A stretch of 54,306 nt of DNA from Candidatus Stygibacter australis (GTDB lineage: Bacteria > Cloacimonadota > Cloacimonadia > Cloacimonadales > TCS61), in contig JAVCDJ010000010.1 of NCBI GenBank assembly GCA_030765845.1, positions 1 through 54,306 of the forward strand, read 5' to 3'. How positions within the stretch are numbered: the stretch's first letter is position 1; every line of letters begins with the position of its first letter. The notes under the pieces were generated by a model, which ran no database searches, was not told where the DNA came from, and saw only the letters and a program-made list of their open reading frames with translations. Of the stretch, positions 28,405 to 36,794 are shown in pieces. The translations under genes were made by a program, and so were the position numbers.

Positions 28405-30006
28405 TTATCTCCGGTAAATTTCCTTGATCTTATCGATATCAATGTTTGCGAAATCTTTTACATCATATTCGCTGGCAAAAGTGATAAAAATTTTCTTATC
28501 CAGCATAATATCCATTAAATCTTTGTCAATTTCATTATTCTTTGCCATACTGGCAAGAATTTTAAGTGACTTATCAAGATCATAAGATGATTTATAAGAT
28601 CTTTCTGACATCAGCGCATCAAAGACGTCTGCTATTGCTAAAATGCGTGATTGCAAAGGTATATCATCATCTTTAAGTCCTAGTGGATAACCAGTTCCAT
28701 TGAGTCTTTCATGATGCGATGAGGCAATTTTGGGTACGTTTTGAAATTTCGTCGGGAAAGTGATATTGGAAAGTATCTTATAAGTAATGTCAGCATGTTT
28801 TTTTATCTCATCATATTCCTTGATCGTAAGAGTTCCGCGCCGGATCATCAGGTTTTCCAGTTCATCTTCGTCCAGCAGTCTGTATTCCTTCCCATGAGCG
28901 CTAATTTTTACTGCAGCAATCTCAGCCAGAGTTTCTAACACCTCTTCAGAAACATATTCAGATCCCTGGTTAAGGGAAATTATCAAATCCATATATTCAG
29001 GTAATTTCTCCAGGATGTGTTGCAGTTCAGTTTTCTCAGTTTCAGTTTTTAATTGCATTAATTGATTAAATATGACCTGCTCCAGTAATTCAAATTTTGT
29101 TTGAACGAATTTAATCCGATCACAGCTTGACTGCAGCTTAGTATTTTTATTAAGAAGGTTATTTGAGGTTACAATTTTACCAAGATCATGCAGCCAGCCT
29201 GAAATGGCGATTTCATCAAGTTCATCTTGAGAGAATTTATGTTTCGAGTATACCCCATCATCAACAAGATTAATTTCTTTAGCGAGAATATTTGTGAGCA
29301 GGGCAACTTTCTGCACATGCTGATATGATTTATCTGATTTCATATCAATGGCATAAGCAATTGCCTGAGTGAAATCGAAGATCATTTTCTCAAGATTATT
29401 GATCAGTAGTTTATTACTTAGAGTGATAGCAGCTTGCGATGAGACTGATAGCAATATCTCAGTATGTTCATCAGAAAAAGCTACGATATTACCCTCTTCA
29501 TCGATGCTGTTTGTGAGTTCAATGATACCCAGAACATGGTCTTCATGATCTACCAAAGGGACAGCGACCATTGATTTTGAGCGATACTTGTCCCGCTCAT
29601 CCATCGTTATGATCTGATCGATCTGAAAATAATCCTGATTGTACACATCATCGAAATGAGCTTCAAATCCTGTATGGAAAACGAAAGTTGCCAGTGAATT
29701 CATTATCGGATCACCCGTTATGTCAAATAATACAATCGACTTCCATCTCTTACTGGCGGTTTCCGAGTCCATTTCCATTTGATCAGATATACATTTCACT
29801 CTTTCATACTGCAAAGCTTTTTGATCTGGAGAAGTAATATAGATCATTCCTCTGTCAGCATTAGTTACTTCCATCACCTCATCAAGAATTATCTTAAAGA
29901 CTTTTTGAATATCATTTTCCAGGGATAATGATTTCCCAATTTTAATGAGCTTCTTAATGAGGTCCAAGTTTCTTTTCCTTATCTTCTCTGCAATGAAATT
30001 TGACAT
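28405..30006 (-). CDS. GAF-HD-GYP protein, predicted cyclic-di-GMP phosphodiesterase
   Basis: 533 residues. An N-terminal GAF domain covers about 25-205 (SLENDIQKVFKIILDEVMEVTNADRGMIYIT; VPLVDHEDHVLGIIELTNS). It is followed by an HD-GYP domain: HD at 273-274 in SGWLHDLGKIVT, and HHERLNGTGYPLGLKDDDIP near 430, which carries the GYP motif. RILAIADVFDALMSERSYK is also typical. About 80-100 residues between HD and the GYP part form an insertion predicted to be helical. HD-GYP enzymes hydrolyse c-di-GMP to GMP or pGpG. The GAF domain would sense a small ligand. It follows the diguanylate cyclase gene by nine bases, so a synthase and a hydrolase are made together. Confidence 0.92.
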   Translation of the reverse strand: MSNFIAEKIRKRNLDLIKKLIKIGKSLSLENDIQKVFKIILDEVMEVTNADRGMIYITSPDQKALQYERVKCISDQMEMDSETASKRWKSIVLFDITGDPIMNSLATFVFHTGFEAHFDDVYNQDYFQIDQIITMDERDKYRSKSMVAVPLVDHEDHVLGIIELTNSIDEEGNIVAFSDEHTEILLSVSSQAAITLSNKLLINNLEKMIFDFTQAIAYAIDMKSDKSYQHVQKVALLTNILAKEINLVDDGVYSKHKFSQDELDEIAISGWLHDLGKIVTSNNLLNKNTKLQSSCDRIKFVQTKFELLEQVIFNQLMQLKTETEKTELQHILEKLPEYMDLIISLNQGSEYVSEEVLETLAEIAAVKISAHGKEYRLLDEDELENLMIRRGTLTIKEYDEIKKHADITYKILSNITFPTKFQNVPKIASSHHERLNGTGYPLGLKDDDIPLQSRILAIADVFDALMSERSYKSSYDLDKSLKILASMAKNNEIDKDLMDIMLDKKIFITFASEYDVKDFANIDIDKIKEIYRR

Positions 30007-30015
30007 GAAGTACTC

Positions 30016-31734
30016 CTAAGAAGATATGACAATACAGTTTTTTCCACAATTTTTTCCTCTATAAAGAGCATTATCAGCTCTTTTAATTGTTTCATCCAGC
30101 ACTTCACCCTGCTTGAATTCTGCCAAGCCGGTTGTGATAGTAACTGATACGCTAACACCTTTAAAATTAAAGTTATGATGCTCAATTATTGAGCGGACTC
30201 TTTCGGAGATTATATCTCCACCTACGGAATCTGTTTCAGGAAAGACCAGAATAAATTCCTCTCCACCCCAGCGCCCCAGGATATCCTGGGCTCTGACTGT
30301 TTCTTTCATCAGTTTTGCGATTTCGGTCAGGACATAATCTCCCATGTCATGCCCATAGGTATCATTAAATTTTTTGAAATTATCTATATCGGCAATCGCC
30401 AGTGAAAATGGATTATGATGCCTTTCATAACGAGTCATTTCATAATCAAGCCGGATTTCCACATCTCTGCGGTTTGAAATCTGAGTTAAAGGATCAATCC
30501 TTGCCAGCTTTTCCATCTCCTGATATGCCTGGTTAAGCTTTTCATGCTGCTCAGCAATGTATTTCCTGTCGTTTACACTGGCTGTATTATCTCTGATAAC
30601 CATTCCCAGACGATACCCCTTATCTGCTTTGATTGTGAAAAATGAATACTGCAGGTGAACAATATGCCCATCAGTATGAGTTATCTGGCAAAGATCCTGT
30701 CGCACATTTTCATTCTCCAATCCGACTTTTAGAGAATACTTAATAAATTTCTTCAGGATTTCCGGAGGAACTTTCTTATCCTTAATGCGCACATTTCCCC
30801 AGGATAATATATCCCAAATCGCTTCTCCATATACTTTCTCCATGGAAATTCCCGTAATCCTGGTAAGACTGTTATTCCATTCAATAACCTGTCCCTTCTC
30901 ATTTATCAAAGCCATCCCATCATTGGATAAACTGATAAAGGAGCGGAACTTTTCTTCATTATTCAGGATGAAATTATCCATTTGCTTTTTACGGGTTATA
31001 TCAAATAATTGAAATAGAAAGAGGGTTGCTTGATTACCTATGCTGCATTTTATCGGATTTATAACTACATAATACCAAGCCTCATCAAATTTACCCTCAT
31101 TAAATCTAATTTCCATTATTCTGGTTTCGTTCATTGAACTATTACATCTCTTGATCAGGCTGCCAGGATCGTCTATGGTGTCCATTCGTAAGGTTTCCAG
31201 ATTATATCTGGTGATCCTCTCGACACTAAGTCCTGTAATTTTCAAAAAAGATCCATTCGCATAATGCAGATCTCCAGCCTGATTAATGACAAATACAGGA
31301 TTCATAGCATCTTTAAATGCCTGCCAGATCAATTTATCCATTGACTGACATGGAACCGGCTCATTTATTCTGTTGATCAAACTTTTAAGTTTCTCTAACA
31401 GATTCGCAGCATTTAATGGTTTATTAAAAAACATATCAGCACCAGCTTCCATGCTGTCCTGCAAATACTCGGCAGCACTCAAACCGGTAATAACAAAAAT
31501 TATAGATTCAGGATAAAGGGTTCTAAGTTCTTTGATCAGTTTTATCCCTTCCAGACCATCCAGCATCAAGTCTACGCAAAATATACTGAAATCAAGCTTC
31601 GTTAAACAATTTTTAAGATCTTTCACTTGCTGGCAGGTTTCGCAGTGATAGCCATCTGATTCCAGAATTTCTCGAACCAACACTGTCGTTAGTTCATCAT
31701 CATCAATGATCAGGACATTTTTATATTCTTTCAT
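30016..31734 (-). CDS. REC-PAS-PAS-GGDEF response regulator, predicted diguanylate cyclase
   Basis: 572 residues. The receiver domain (1-~120) has acidic DDDE at 11-14, the phospho-acceptor Asp 55 in IFCVDLMLDG, and KP in FNKPLN. Two PAS domains follow (about 130-250 and 255-385; IEWNNSLTRITGISMEKVYGEAIW is clear). The C-terminal GGDEF domain is intact: DPLTQISNRRDVEIRL, then FKKFNDTYGHDMGDYVL and GRWGGEEFILVF. RAQD lies exactly five residues before GGEEF and is a product-inhibition I-site. The enzyme should make c-di-GMP from GTP when phosphorylated. Its start overlaps the stop of the single-domain regulator upstream by four bases. Confidence 0.93.
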   Translation of the reverse strand: MKEYKNVLIIDDDELTTVLVREILESDGYHCETCQQVKDLKNCLTKLDFSIFCVDLMLDGLEGIKLIKELRTLYPESIIFVITGLSAAEYLQDSMEAGADMFFNKPLNAANLLEKLKSLINRINEPVPCQSMDKLIWQAFKDAMNPVFVINQAGDLHYANGSFLKITGLSVERITRYNLETLRMDTIDDPGSLIKRCNSSMNETRIMEIRFNEGKFDEAWYYVVINPIKCSIGNQATLFLFQLFDITRKKQMDNFILNNEEKFRSFISLSNDGMALINEKGQVIEWNNSLTRITGISMEKVYGEAIWDILSWGNVRIKDKKVPPEILKKFIKYSLKVGLENENVRQDLCQITHTDGHIVHLQYSFFTIKADKGYRLGMVIRDNTASVNDRKYIAEQHEKLNQAYQEMEKLARIDPLTQISNRRDVEIRLDYEMTRYERHHNPFSLAIADIDNFKKFNDTYGHDMGDYVLTEIAKLMKETVRAQDILGRWGGEEFILVFPETDSVGGDIISERVRSIIEHHNFNFKGVSVSVTITTGLAEFKQGEVLDETIKRADNALYRGKNCGKNCIVISS

Positions 31735-32096
31735 CTTTGTAATATCTCAATCGCTTTAGTCATTAGTTCACGACTATCAATAGGTTTCACAAGTACATCT
31801 TTAACACCCAGTAATTTAGCAGTTTTAAGGTGATGCTCATCTGAATAGGCTGTGATGATTATAAATTTCTGAGTTGGGTCTTCCTGTTGAATCCTCTCGA
31901 TCATCGTAAGTCCATCCATCTTCTTCATTTTTATATCAGTGATTATCAGGTCAGGGGCAAATTCATGATATCTTTCAATCCCCTGCAAACCATGACCGGC
32001 AGTGAATACAGCTGAAAATTCTGACATAAAAATCTCCTTAAGCATTTCTCTTATCAATACCTCATCTTCAACAATCAGAACTTTATAATCTTTCAT
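31731..32096 (-). CDS. Single-domain response regulator (CheY-like receiver)
   Basis: 121 residues consisting only of a receiver domain. The acid pocket is VEDE (9-12), the phospho-acceptor Asp 54 is in LIITDIKMKKMDG, the switch Thr is in FIIITAYSD, and the Lys is in VLVKPID. With no output domain it may act as a phosphorelay intermediate or by protein contact. It lies between the hybrid kinase (one base away) and the REC-PAS-GGDEF protein (four-base overlap), so it probably carries phosphoryl groups within this pathway. Confidence 0.93.
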   Translation of the reverse strand: MKDYKVLIVEDEVLIREMLKEIFMSEFSAVFTAGHGLQGIERYHEFAPDLIITDIKMKKMDGLTMIERIQQEDPTQKFIIITAYSDEHHLKTAKLLGVKDVLVKPIDSRELMTKAIEILQR

Positions 32097-32097
32097 T

Positions 32098-33372
32098 TTA
32101 TATAATTATCGTAAACACTGCACCATCTTCATCATTACTGACATCAATATAGCCAGACATCTTCTGTTCAACAATAGTCTTACAGATATACAGACCAAGT
32201 CCAGTACCTTCTTCACCTGTTTTTGTGGTAAAATAGGGATCAAAAAGCTTATCTTTAATTTCTGGTGAAATGCCTCCAGCATTATCTCCTATCTCAAGAC
32301 AGCTTTTTCCCATTCTACGGCTTACTCTTATCCAGATCTTACGGTTATCTTCATTCTGGCTTACAAGTGCATCTTTGGCATTGATCAAAAGATTCATTAA
32401 AACCTGGGAATATTCATTTTCATAACCATTTACCTGACAGTCCTCTTCAATCTCAAGATCTATTTCTATTTTGTGCTTCTGAAAAGAACTCTCCACAAAT
32501 GATAGCGTCTTTTGAACTACAGATAGTACGCTGAAATTGATCTTCTCCCGGTTTGGATTAAAGAAATTTCTAAAATCATCTATAGTTTCTGACATGTGCT
32601 CTAGAACCACCATGATCTTATTTACTCTATCCTCCAGCATTTCATCAGATAAATTGGAATTGCGATAAGAAAAAAGGAGCGACTGCGTGAGAAGTCCGAT
32701 AGTATTTAGTGGTTGACGCCATTGATGAGCAATATGCCCGATCATTTCTCCCATAACTGCCTGACGACTCTGCAGCATCATGATGTGATCTTTTAGACGG
32801 ATCTCAGTTACACTCTTCTCTATTTTATCCTGAAGGGTCTCCTGAAATTCCACTAATTGCTGATTGGCTATTGCCAGTTCTTGAGTTCTTTCGATCACTC
32901 TATCTTCAAGCTCAGCATGTGCCTTTTTAAGCTCTTCCTGGGCTTGAAGTTTCTCCAGCTTCTCTGCTTCCACGTTTTTCTCAAGCAGGATAACATTTGC
33001 TAATTCTTCCAGGACATTTAATAGATTCTTATATGAAATTGGCTTGATCAGGAAGTTATTAACTCCCAGAGCAATTGCCTTGAGGAAATTCTCTTTCTCG
33101 CTATAGGCAGAGACAACTACTATTTTTACATTACTGCCCAATCGCCTGATTTGATGGATCATCTCAAGTCCATTCATCACTGGCATCATTATATCTGTGA
33201 TCACAATATCTGGAGCTTCCTGCTTATAGAGCTCAAGTCCTTCTTCTCCATTAGCTGCAAGCAATACTGTTCTGGCATTTTTTTCCAGCACATTTTTGAT
33301 GGTATTACGCATTAAATCATCATCTTCTACAAATAAAATCTTGAGATCATGTTTTTCCAATATAACCTCCAT
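32098..33372 (-). CDS. Hybrid sensor histidine kinase with N-terminal receiver domain
   Basis: 424 residues, first gene of the operon. The receiver domain (10-~130) has VEDDD and phospho-acceptor Asp 60 (VITDIMMPVMNG). A long coiled coil (~130-200) leads to the dimerisation/phospho-acceptor helix with His 216 in GHIAHQWRQPLNTI. The ATPase domain has an N box (MNLLINAKDAL), G1 (EIGDNAGGI) and G2 (GTGLGLYICKTIVEQ). No transmembrane segment or classical sensor domain is visible. The kinase is thus soluble and likely takes input through its own receiver or the coiled coil. The RBS GGAGGTTATATTGG region precedes the start. Confidence 0.94.
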   Translation of the reverse strand: MEVILEKHDLKILFVEDDDLMRNTIKNVLEKNARTVLLAANGEEGLELYKQEAPDIVITDIMMPVMNGLEMIHQIRRLGSNVKIVVVSAYSEKENFLKAIALGVNNFLIKPISYKNLLNVLEELANVILLEKNVEAEKLEKLQAQEELKKAHAELEDRVIERTQELAIANQQLVEFQETLQDKIEKSVTEIRLKDHIMMLQSRQAVMGEMIGHIAHQWRQPLNTIGLLTQSLLFSYRNSNLSDEMLEDRVNKIMVVLEHMSETIDDFRNFFNPNREKINFSVLSVVQKTLSFVESSFQKHKIEIDLEIEEDCQVNGYENEYSQVLMNLLINAKDALVSQNEDNRKIWIRVSRRMGKSCLEIGDNAGGISPEIKDKLFDPYFTTKTGEEGTGLGLYICKTIVEQKMSGYIDVSNDEDGAVFTIII

Positions 33373-33396
33373 TTTTAATTACACCATTACATATCC

Positions 33397-33425
33397 TTTT
33401 ATTGTCTTTCATATTTTATTGTCAA
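33397..33425 (-). promoter_or_regulatory. Candidate sigma-70-type promoter of the signalling operon
   Basis: On the - strand TTGACA (33425-33420) is followed after 17 bases by ATAAAA (33402-33397). It lies about 25 bases upstream of the kinase start codon. The -35 box is perfect and the -10 is moderate. Confidence 0.4.
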
Positions 33426-33750
33426 AGAAAAACATTTATTCATTCGATTACTACCTGAAGAAACTAATTGACTTCTACCCGCAGTTAAGAATATTCCTTA
33501 AATCACTTCCAGTTTGAATTGTCATTCAGACGACAGAAGTTCTTAGGAATAAACAGCAGAGCAGCAACATAACCAATAATATATTTTATTTAAAAAAGAA
33601 TATATATCATACATAGCACTAAGATAAAGACATTTTCATAGATTAAAACAGTAATTTTGTTTCAATATACTACAATAGTTTTTATGTAGTAAGATAATAA
33701 TATATTTATTAAAGAAATAAACAAATAATTTACCATGAAGTGACTATTCA

Positions 33751-33808
33751 GAGGAACAACAAAGCACGTACTGACATTTTCATGTGATATTGTGCTAAGT
33801 TGTTCCAC
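33751..33808 (-). repeat. Palindromic dispersed element, copy 2 (inverted relative to copy 1)
   Basis: GGAACAACAAAGCAC (33753-33767) pairs with GTGCTAAGTTGTTCC (33792-33806) with two mismatches. Read on the - strand, the whole element including the loop word ATGTCAGTA matches copy 1 at 20673-20731 closely. Weaker similarity continues on one flank (AAGTGT about 20 bases out in both). Confidence 0.85.
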
Positions 33809-33942
33809 CTATTATACACTTAGAAGAGGAAAAATATAAGTAAAGAGATGAAATAAAGCTCAAATATCAGATTCGTTAATGGGGAAAATATACAATTTCT
33901 ATTAACATAATCATCAGTAAATAGATGATGATGATATTGAGG

Positions 33943-33970
33943 TTGACAAGAAGTAAATAAAAAAAAGAAT
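33943..33970 (+). promoter_or_regulatory. Candidate promoter of the ECF sigma gene
   Basis: TTGACA (33943-33948) with AAGAAT (33965-33970) at 16-base spacing. It lies about 70 bases before the TTG start. ECF sigma genes are often autoregulated; no second box of that type could be identified by eye. Confidence 0.35.
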
Positions 33971-34040
33971 AAAAGAGATGTAACCGGCAGAGGTTTATGC
34001 GTTAATAATGCAGAACTGAAAAGAGATAAGGTGGTGTCTT

Positions 34041-34595
34041 TTGGAAGAAAGAGAATTAGTGAAAAGAGCTAAGCAGGATATCCAGGCTTTTGATGAACTA
34101 TACCGGATATATTATCCGAAGATCAATAATTTCGTATTTCACCGGACGTACGACGAGGATGTGCGAAACGAGATAGTGTCTAATGTGTTTTATAAAGCTA
34201 TGAAGAATCTTTACAGGTTCAAATTTCTCGATAGCCATCGATGTTCCTTTTCAGCCTGGTTATATCGCATAGCTGTGAGTGAAGTAAACCAGTACTACCG
34301 AGATCGCAAACGTGATTTTAAGCTGGTTATGAAGAAAAAGAATGATAAACCGGATGACCCCACCGTCTATCCTTATGAGTTTAAATACGTGAAACAGTGT
34401 TTAAGTTATTTGAAACCGTTTGAGCAGAATCTGATAGCACTCAAGTATTTTGAGAAGAAATCATATCGGGAGCTGTCAGAGATTTTTGGAAAGAAAGAGA
34501 ATGCTTTGAAGGTTAAAACGCACCGAAGCTTGAAAAAGCTGAAAAATATTCTGGAACAGGAGAAAGATCATGGACAAGATCAAAGATATGCTTAG
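34041..34595 (+). CDS. ECF-type RNA polymerase sigma factor (sigma-70 family)
   Basis: 184 residues. Region 2 covers about 10-85 (AFDELYRIYYPKINNFVFHRTYDEDVRNEIVSNVFYKA; FSAWLYRIAVSEVNQYYRDRKR). Region 4 covers about 115-170 (CLSYLKPFEQNLIALKYFEKKSYRELSEIFGKKENALKVKTHRSLKKL), a helix-turn-helix that binds -35 DNA. Regions 1 and 3 are absent, as in ECF factors. It starts with TTG at 34041, preceded by AAGGTGG at six-base spacing; no ATG fits. The next gene, a small single-pass membrane protein, overlaps its end by 26 bases, which is the usual place for an anti-sigma factor. Confidence 0.92.
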   Translation: MEERELVKRAKQDIQAFDELYRIYYPKINNFVFHRTYDEDVRNEIVSNVFYKAMKNLYRFKFLDSHRCSFSAWLYRIAVSEVNQYYRDRKRDFKLVMKKKNDKPDDPTVYPYEFKYVKQCLSYLKPFEQNLIALKYFEKKSYRELSEIFGKKENALKVKTHRSLKKLKNILEQEKDHGQDQRYA

Positions 34596-35037
34596 TACTT
34601 TAAAAATCCCCCTAATAGATGATAAATACCAGTTCAATGCCCTCCGGAGCAGATTGCTGCAGGCGTTTTTCAGCCGGCAGAGAGTATATGTGCTTCGATA
34701 CAGGTGGGCAGTATCAATGGCAGCACTGCTTTTTCTAATTCTGGCAGCTACTTTTATGGTACCCAATTTTGCCAGTAGTGTAAACACACTGGTTTTTGGT
34801 GATCATAACAAAGAGCAGCCAATAATAGCAGAGAATGTGCAGAAAAGCAAAGGAATTTTGATGCCGGTAGATCAGGGAGAAATGGCAAATTCATCTAACA
34901 GGTTGATTGATGATGATAAGACGTATTTGATCAGACAGTATAATTCACCTCGGGCAGGCAAAGTAATGGTTGTTTCAGAATATAATAAGCAAATGCAGAA
35001 TAACAAGATCAGAAAGGTCTCTGCAGGATGCTATTAA
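34570..35037 (+). CDS. Single-pass membrane protein, candidate anti-sigma factor
   Basis: 155 residues with one strong hydrophobic segment (WAVSMAALLFLILAATFMVPNFA, about 46-68). The N-terminal ~45 residues are basic and presumably cytoplasmic; the C-terminal ~85 are polar. The gene overlaps the sigma factor by 26 bases, with CAGGAG as RBS. Size, topology and position fit an anti-sigma factor, but the zinc-binding HxxxCxxC motif is absent and I recognise no anti-sigma domain. It could be a divergent class or an unrelated membrane protein. The last residues (KVSAGCY) end 13 bases before the PDZ gene start. Confidence 0.65.
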   Translation: MDKIKDMLSTLKIPLIDDKYQFNALRSRLLQAFFSRQRVYVLRYRWAVSMAALLFLILAATFMVPNFASSVNTLVFGDHNKEQPIIAENVQKSKGILMPVDQGEMANSSNRLIDDDKTYLIRQYNSPRAGKVMVVSEYNKQMQNNKIRKVSAGCY

Positions 35038-35050
35038 TTTTGGAGGACAA

Positions 35051-36298
35051 ATGAGAAATATTATTTTTATTTTATTGCTTCTGGGAATGTTTATTAGTAT
35101 AAGTGCCGAAACAATCCCATTCCTGGGAGTAGCGACAACAGATATAAATCATTCCAGTTATACAAAATACGGGATATCAGATGGCTATGGGATACTCATC
35201 AAATATGCAGTAGAGGGTTCTCAGGCAGCAGAAGCCGGGTTGAAAAAGGGAATGATCATCAGAACTTATCAGGATGAAAAAGTGTATACCCAAAAACAGT
35301 TAACCCGTATGATCAGAAATTCCAACGTGGGGGAGAAGGTTAAAATTGTAGTTTTTGATAATGAAAGTGAAAAAACCTTTAACGTTGTGTTGGGAGAAAA
35401 AGAATATGTAAAGCATAAGAACCCTGTATGGATGGGTGTCTCCCTCAAAGATGATTTTGATCAGGAAAACTTCGATTTAAATTATGGCTTGTTGATCACT
35501 ATGGTATCAGAAGATAGTCCAGCCGAAAAAGCAGGATTGTTAGATGATGATATTATGCTGGAAATTCAGGGAGAGAAACTTTATTCTCAAGATCAGGTTC
35601 GTCCCATGTTGAAGAAATATCAACCTGAAGATAAGATCATGGTGAAATACTGGCGTGATGGCAACCAGGAAGAAACAGAGCTCAAATTAGGTGAGATGTC
35701 ATTCGACTGGTATGATCTTCAGGCAATTGATCAGGTATTCAGCGGTCTTGATATACTTGATGACCTGGATGACGTTTATGGCATCTGGAATTCACTGGGA
35801 TTACCGGAATCCATGCACGTGTTTGCCTATCAGGATTCATCGAGCAAGATTCTGGGTGTAATAGTTTCCGGTCCGCATGAAGAAGATGAAGATCACGGCA
35901 AAACTGAGGGTCTTGTGATAGAAAAAGTAATACCCGAAACCCCAGCGGCAGAAGGTGGAATGCAGGCAGGAGATATCATTTTGAAGATCAATGGTGAAGA
36001 TGTTTCGGAATTTGATGATATTGGTGAGATCATCAGTAAAGTTGATTATGATGATTCATTCAAGGTTAATATCATCAGGGATGAGAAACCAAAGGATCTT
36101 ATTTTGATCATGAAACCCGTCACAGATGAAGTCTGGGAAAAATATTATAGTGGAATTTTGGAAAATGACGTGATCAAGATATTTATGAATAAGGACAAAC
36201 CTATCGATTTCTATTACAAGAATCTTGAAGATATTGGTGATAAGCTTTCAAACGAAATTGAGTATGAAATCAATCATGGTGAATCTGGACCCAGGTAA
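35051..36298 (+). CDS. Secreted protein with three PDZ domains and no protease domain
   Basis: 415 residues from ATG 35051 with GGAGGACAA as RBS; the frame is open upstream but only non-ATG starts are there. The signal peptide is MRNIIFILLLLGMFISISAE. PDZ1 is at about 24-120 (FLGVATTDIN; GSQAAEAGLKKGMIIRT), PDZ2 at about 125-215 (MGVSLKDDF; SPAEKAGLLDDDIMLEI) and PDZ3 at about 275-365 (LVIEKVIPETPAAEGGMQAGDIILKINGEDV). No Ser-protease triad is visible. PDZ proteins of this kind bind C-termini of envelope proteins, so a sensing or chaperone role linked to the sigma/membrane-protein pair upstream is plausible. It ends the three-gene operon before a terminator. Confidence 0.88.
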   Translation: MRNIIFILLLLGMFISISAETIPFLGVATTDINHSSYTKYGISDGYGILIKYAVEGSQAAEAGLKKGMIIRTYQDEKVYTQKQLTRMIRNSNVGEKVKIVVFDNESEKTFNVVLGEKEYVKHKNPVWMGVSLKDDFDQENFDLNYGLLITMVSEDSPAEKAGLLDDDIMLEIQGEKLYSQDQVRPMLKKYQPEDKIMVKYWRDGNQEETELKLGEMSFDWYDLQAIDQVFSGLDILDDLDDVYGIWNSLGLPESMHVFAYQDSSSKILGVIVSGPHEEDEDHGKTEGLVIEKVIPETPAAEGGMQAGDIILKINGEDVSEFDDIGEIISKVDYDDSFKVNIIRDEKPKDLILIMKPVTDEVWEKYYSGILENDVIKIFMNKDKPIDFYYKNLEDIGDKLSNEIEYEINHGESGPR

Positions 36299-36326
36299 TA
36301 AATTAAACCCCTCTGAGTAAAAAAAG

Positions 36327-36364
36327 AAACCTGCCAGAAATATTTTCCGGCAGGTTTTTTTTAT
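36327..36364. terminator. Bidirectional intrinsic terminator
   Basis: AAACCTGCC (36327-36335) pairs with GGCAGGTTT (36349-36357), with T-tracts on both sides when read on each strand. It lies between convergent genes (PDZ protein + and NifX-like -). Confidence 0.9.
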
Positions 36365-36382
36365 TTCTTAATCAATGATCAA

Positions 36383-36721
36383 TTAATGATCGCAGAAATT
36401 TGCTCCACCCTGAAGGTTATTATTCATAAAATCATTAACCAGTTCAGTAAAGGTTTTATTTGGAGCTCCTACGATAACATCTATATTGTTTGCTTTAAAC
36501 AGATCCTGAGCTCTTTGCCCCATACCACCGGCAATGATCACATTAACGCTTTTTTCTGCCAGCCAGCGGGGAAGTAAGCCTGGTTCATGAGGTGGAGGTT
36601 TTAGGGTTTCATCACTAATGATCTTTTTGCTTTCCATTTCAACATCGATGATCATGAAATTTTCACAATGCCCAAAGTGCATACTTAATGCACCATTAGT
36701 TATAGGTATCGCTATACGCAT
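36383..36721 (-). CDS. NifX/NifB-like (MTH1175-type) Fe-Mo cofactor-binding family protein
   Basis: 112 residues covering one dinitrogenase iron-molybdenum cofactor biosynthesis domain. MRIAIPITNGALSMHFGHCENFMIID is the usual opening, with HFGHC at residues 15-19, and VIIAGGMGQRAQDLF is the central motif. The C-terminus (GGANFCDH) has Cys and His that may help bind a metal cluster. Small proteins of this family include MTH1175 and the orange protein ORP of Desulfovibrio. It is the last gene of a - strand group that also has a second family member (38244-38663). It has its own RBS (AAGGAGAAAATG). Confidence 0.9.
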   Translation of the reverse strand: MRIAIPITNGALSMHFGHCENFMIIDVEMESKKIISDETLKPPPHEPGLLPRWLAEKSVNVIIAGGMGQRAQDLFKANNIDVIVGAPNKTFTELVNDFMNNNLQGGANFCDH

Positions 36722-36794
36722 TTTTCATTTTCTCCTTAATATTTATAAATTAAGATAATTGAATAATTACAATTGTCCATCTATTTTTTTTGTT

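Larger units (their letters stand above)
33373..34040. other. 668-bp AT-rich noncoding region between divergent operons
   Basis: It separates the signalling operon (- strand) from the ECF sigma gene (+ strand). It holds candidate promoters for both and palindromic element copy 2. The stretch 33520-33740 is very AT-rich with no ORF and no recognisable RNA. Confidence 0.7.

Noticed and set aside
34970-35050. Upstream extension of the triple-PDZ protein
   Set aside because: The extension has a non-ATG start, no RBS, overlaps the preceding gene, and would hide the signal peptide that begins at 35051.
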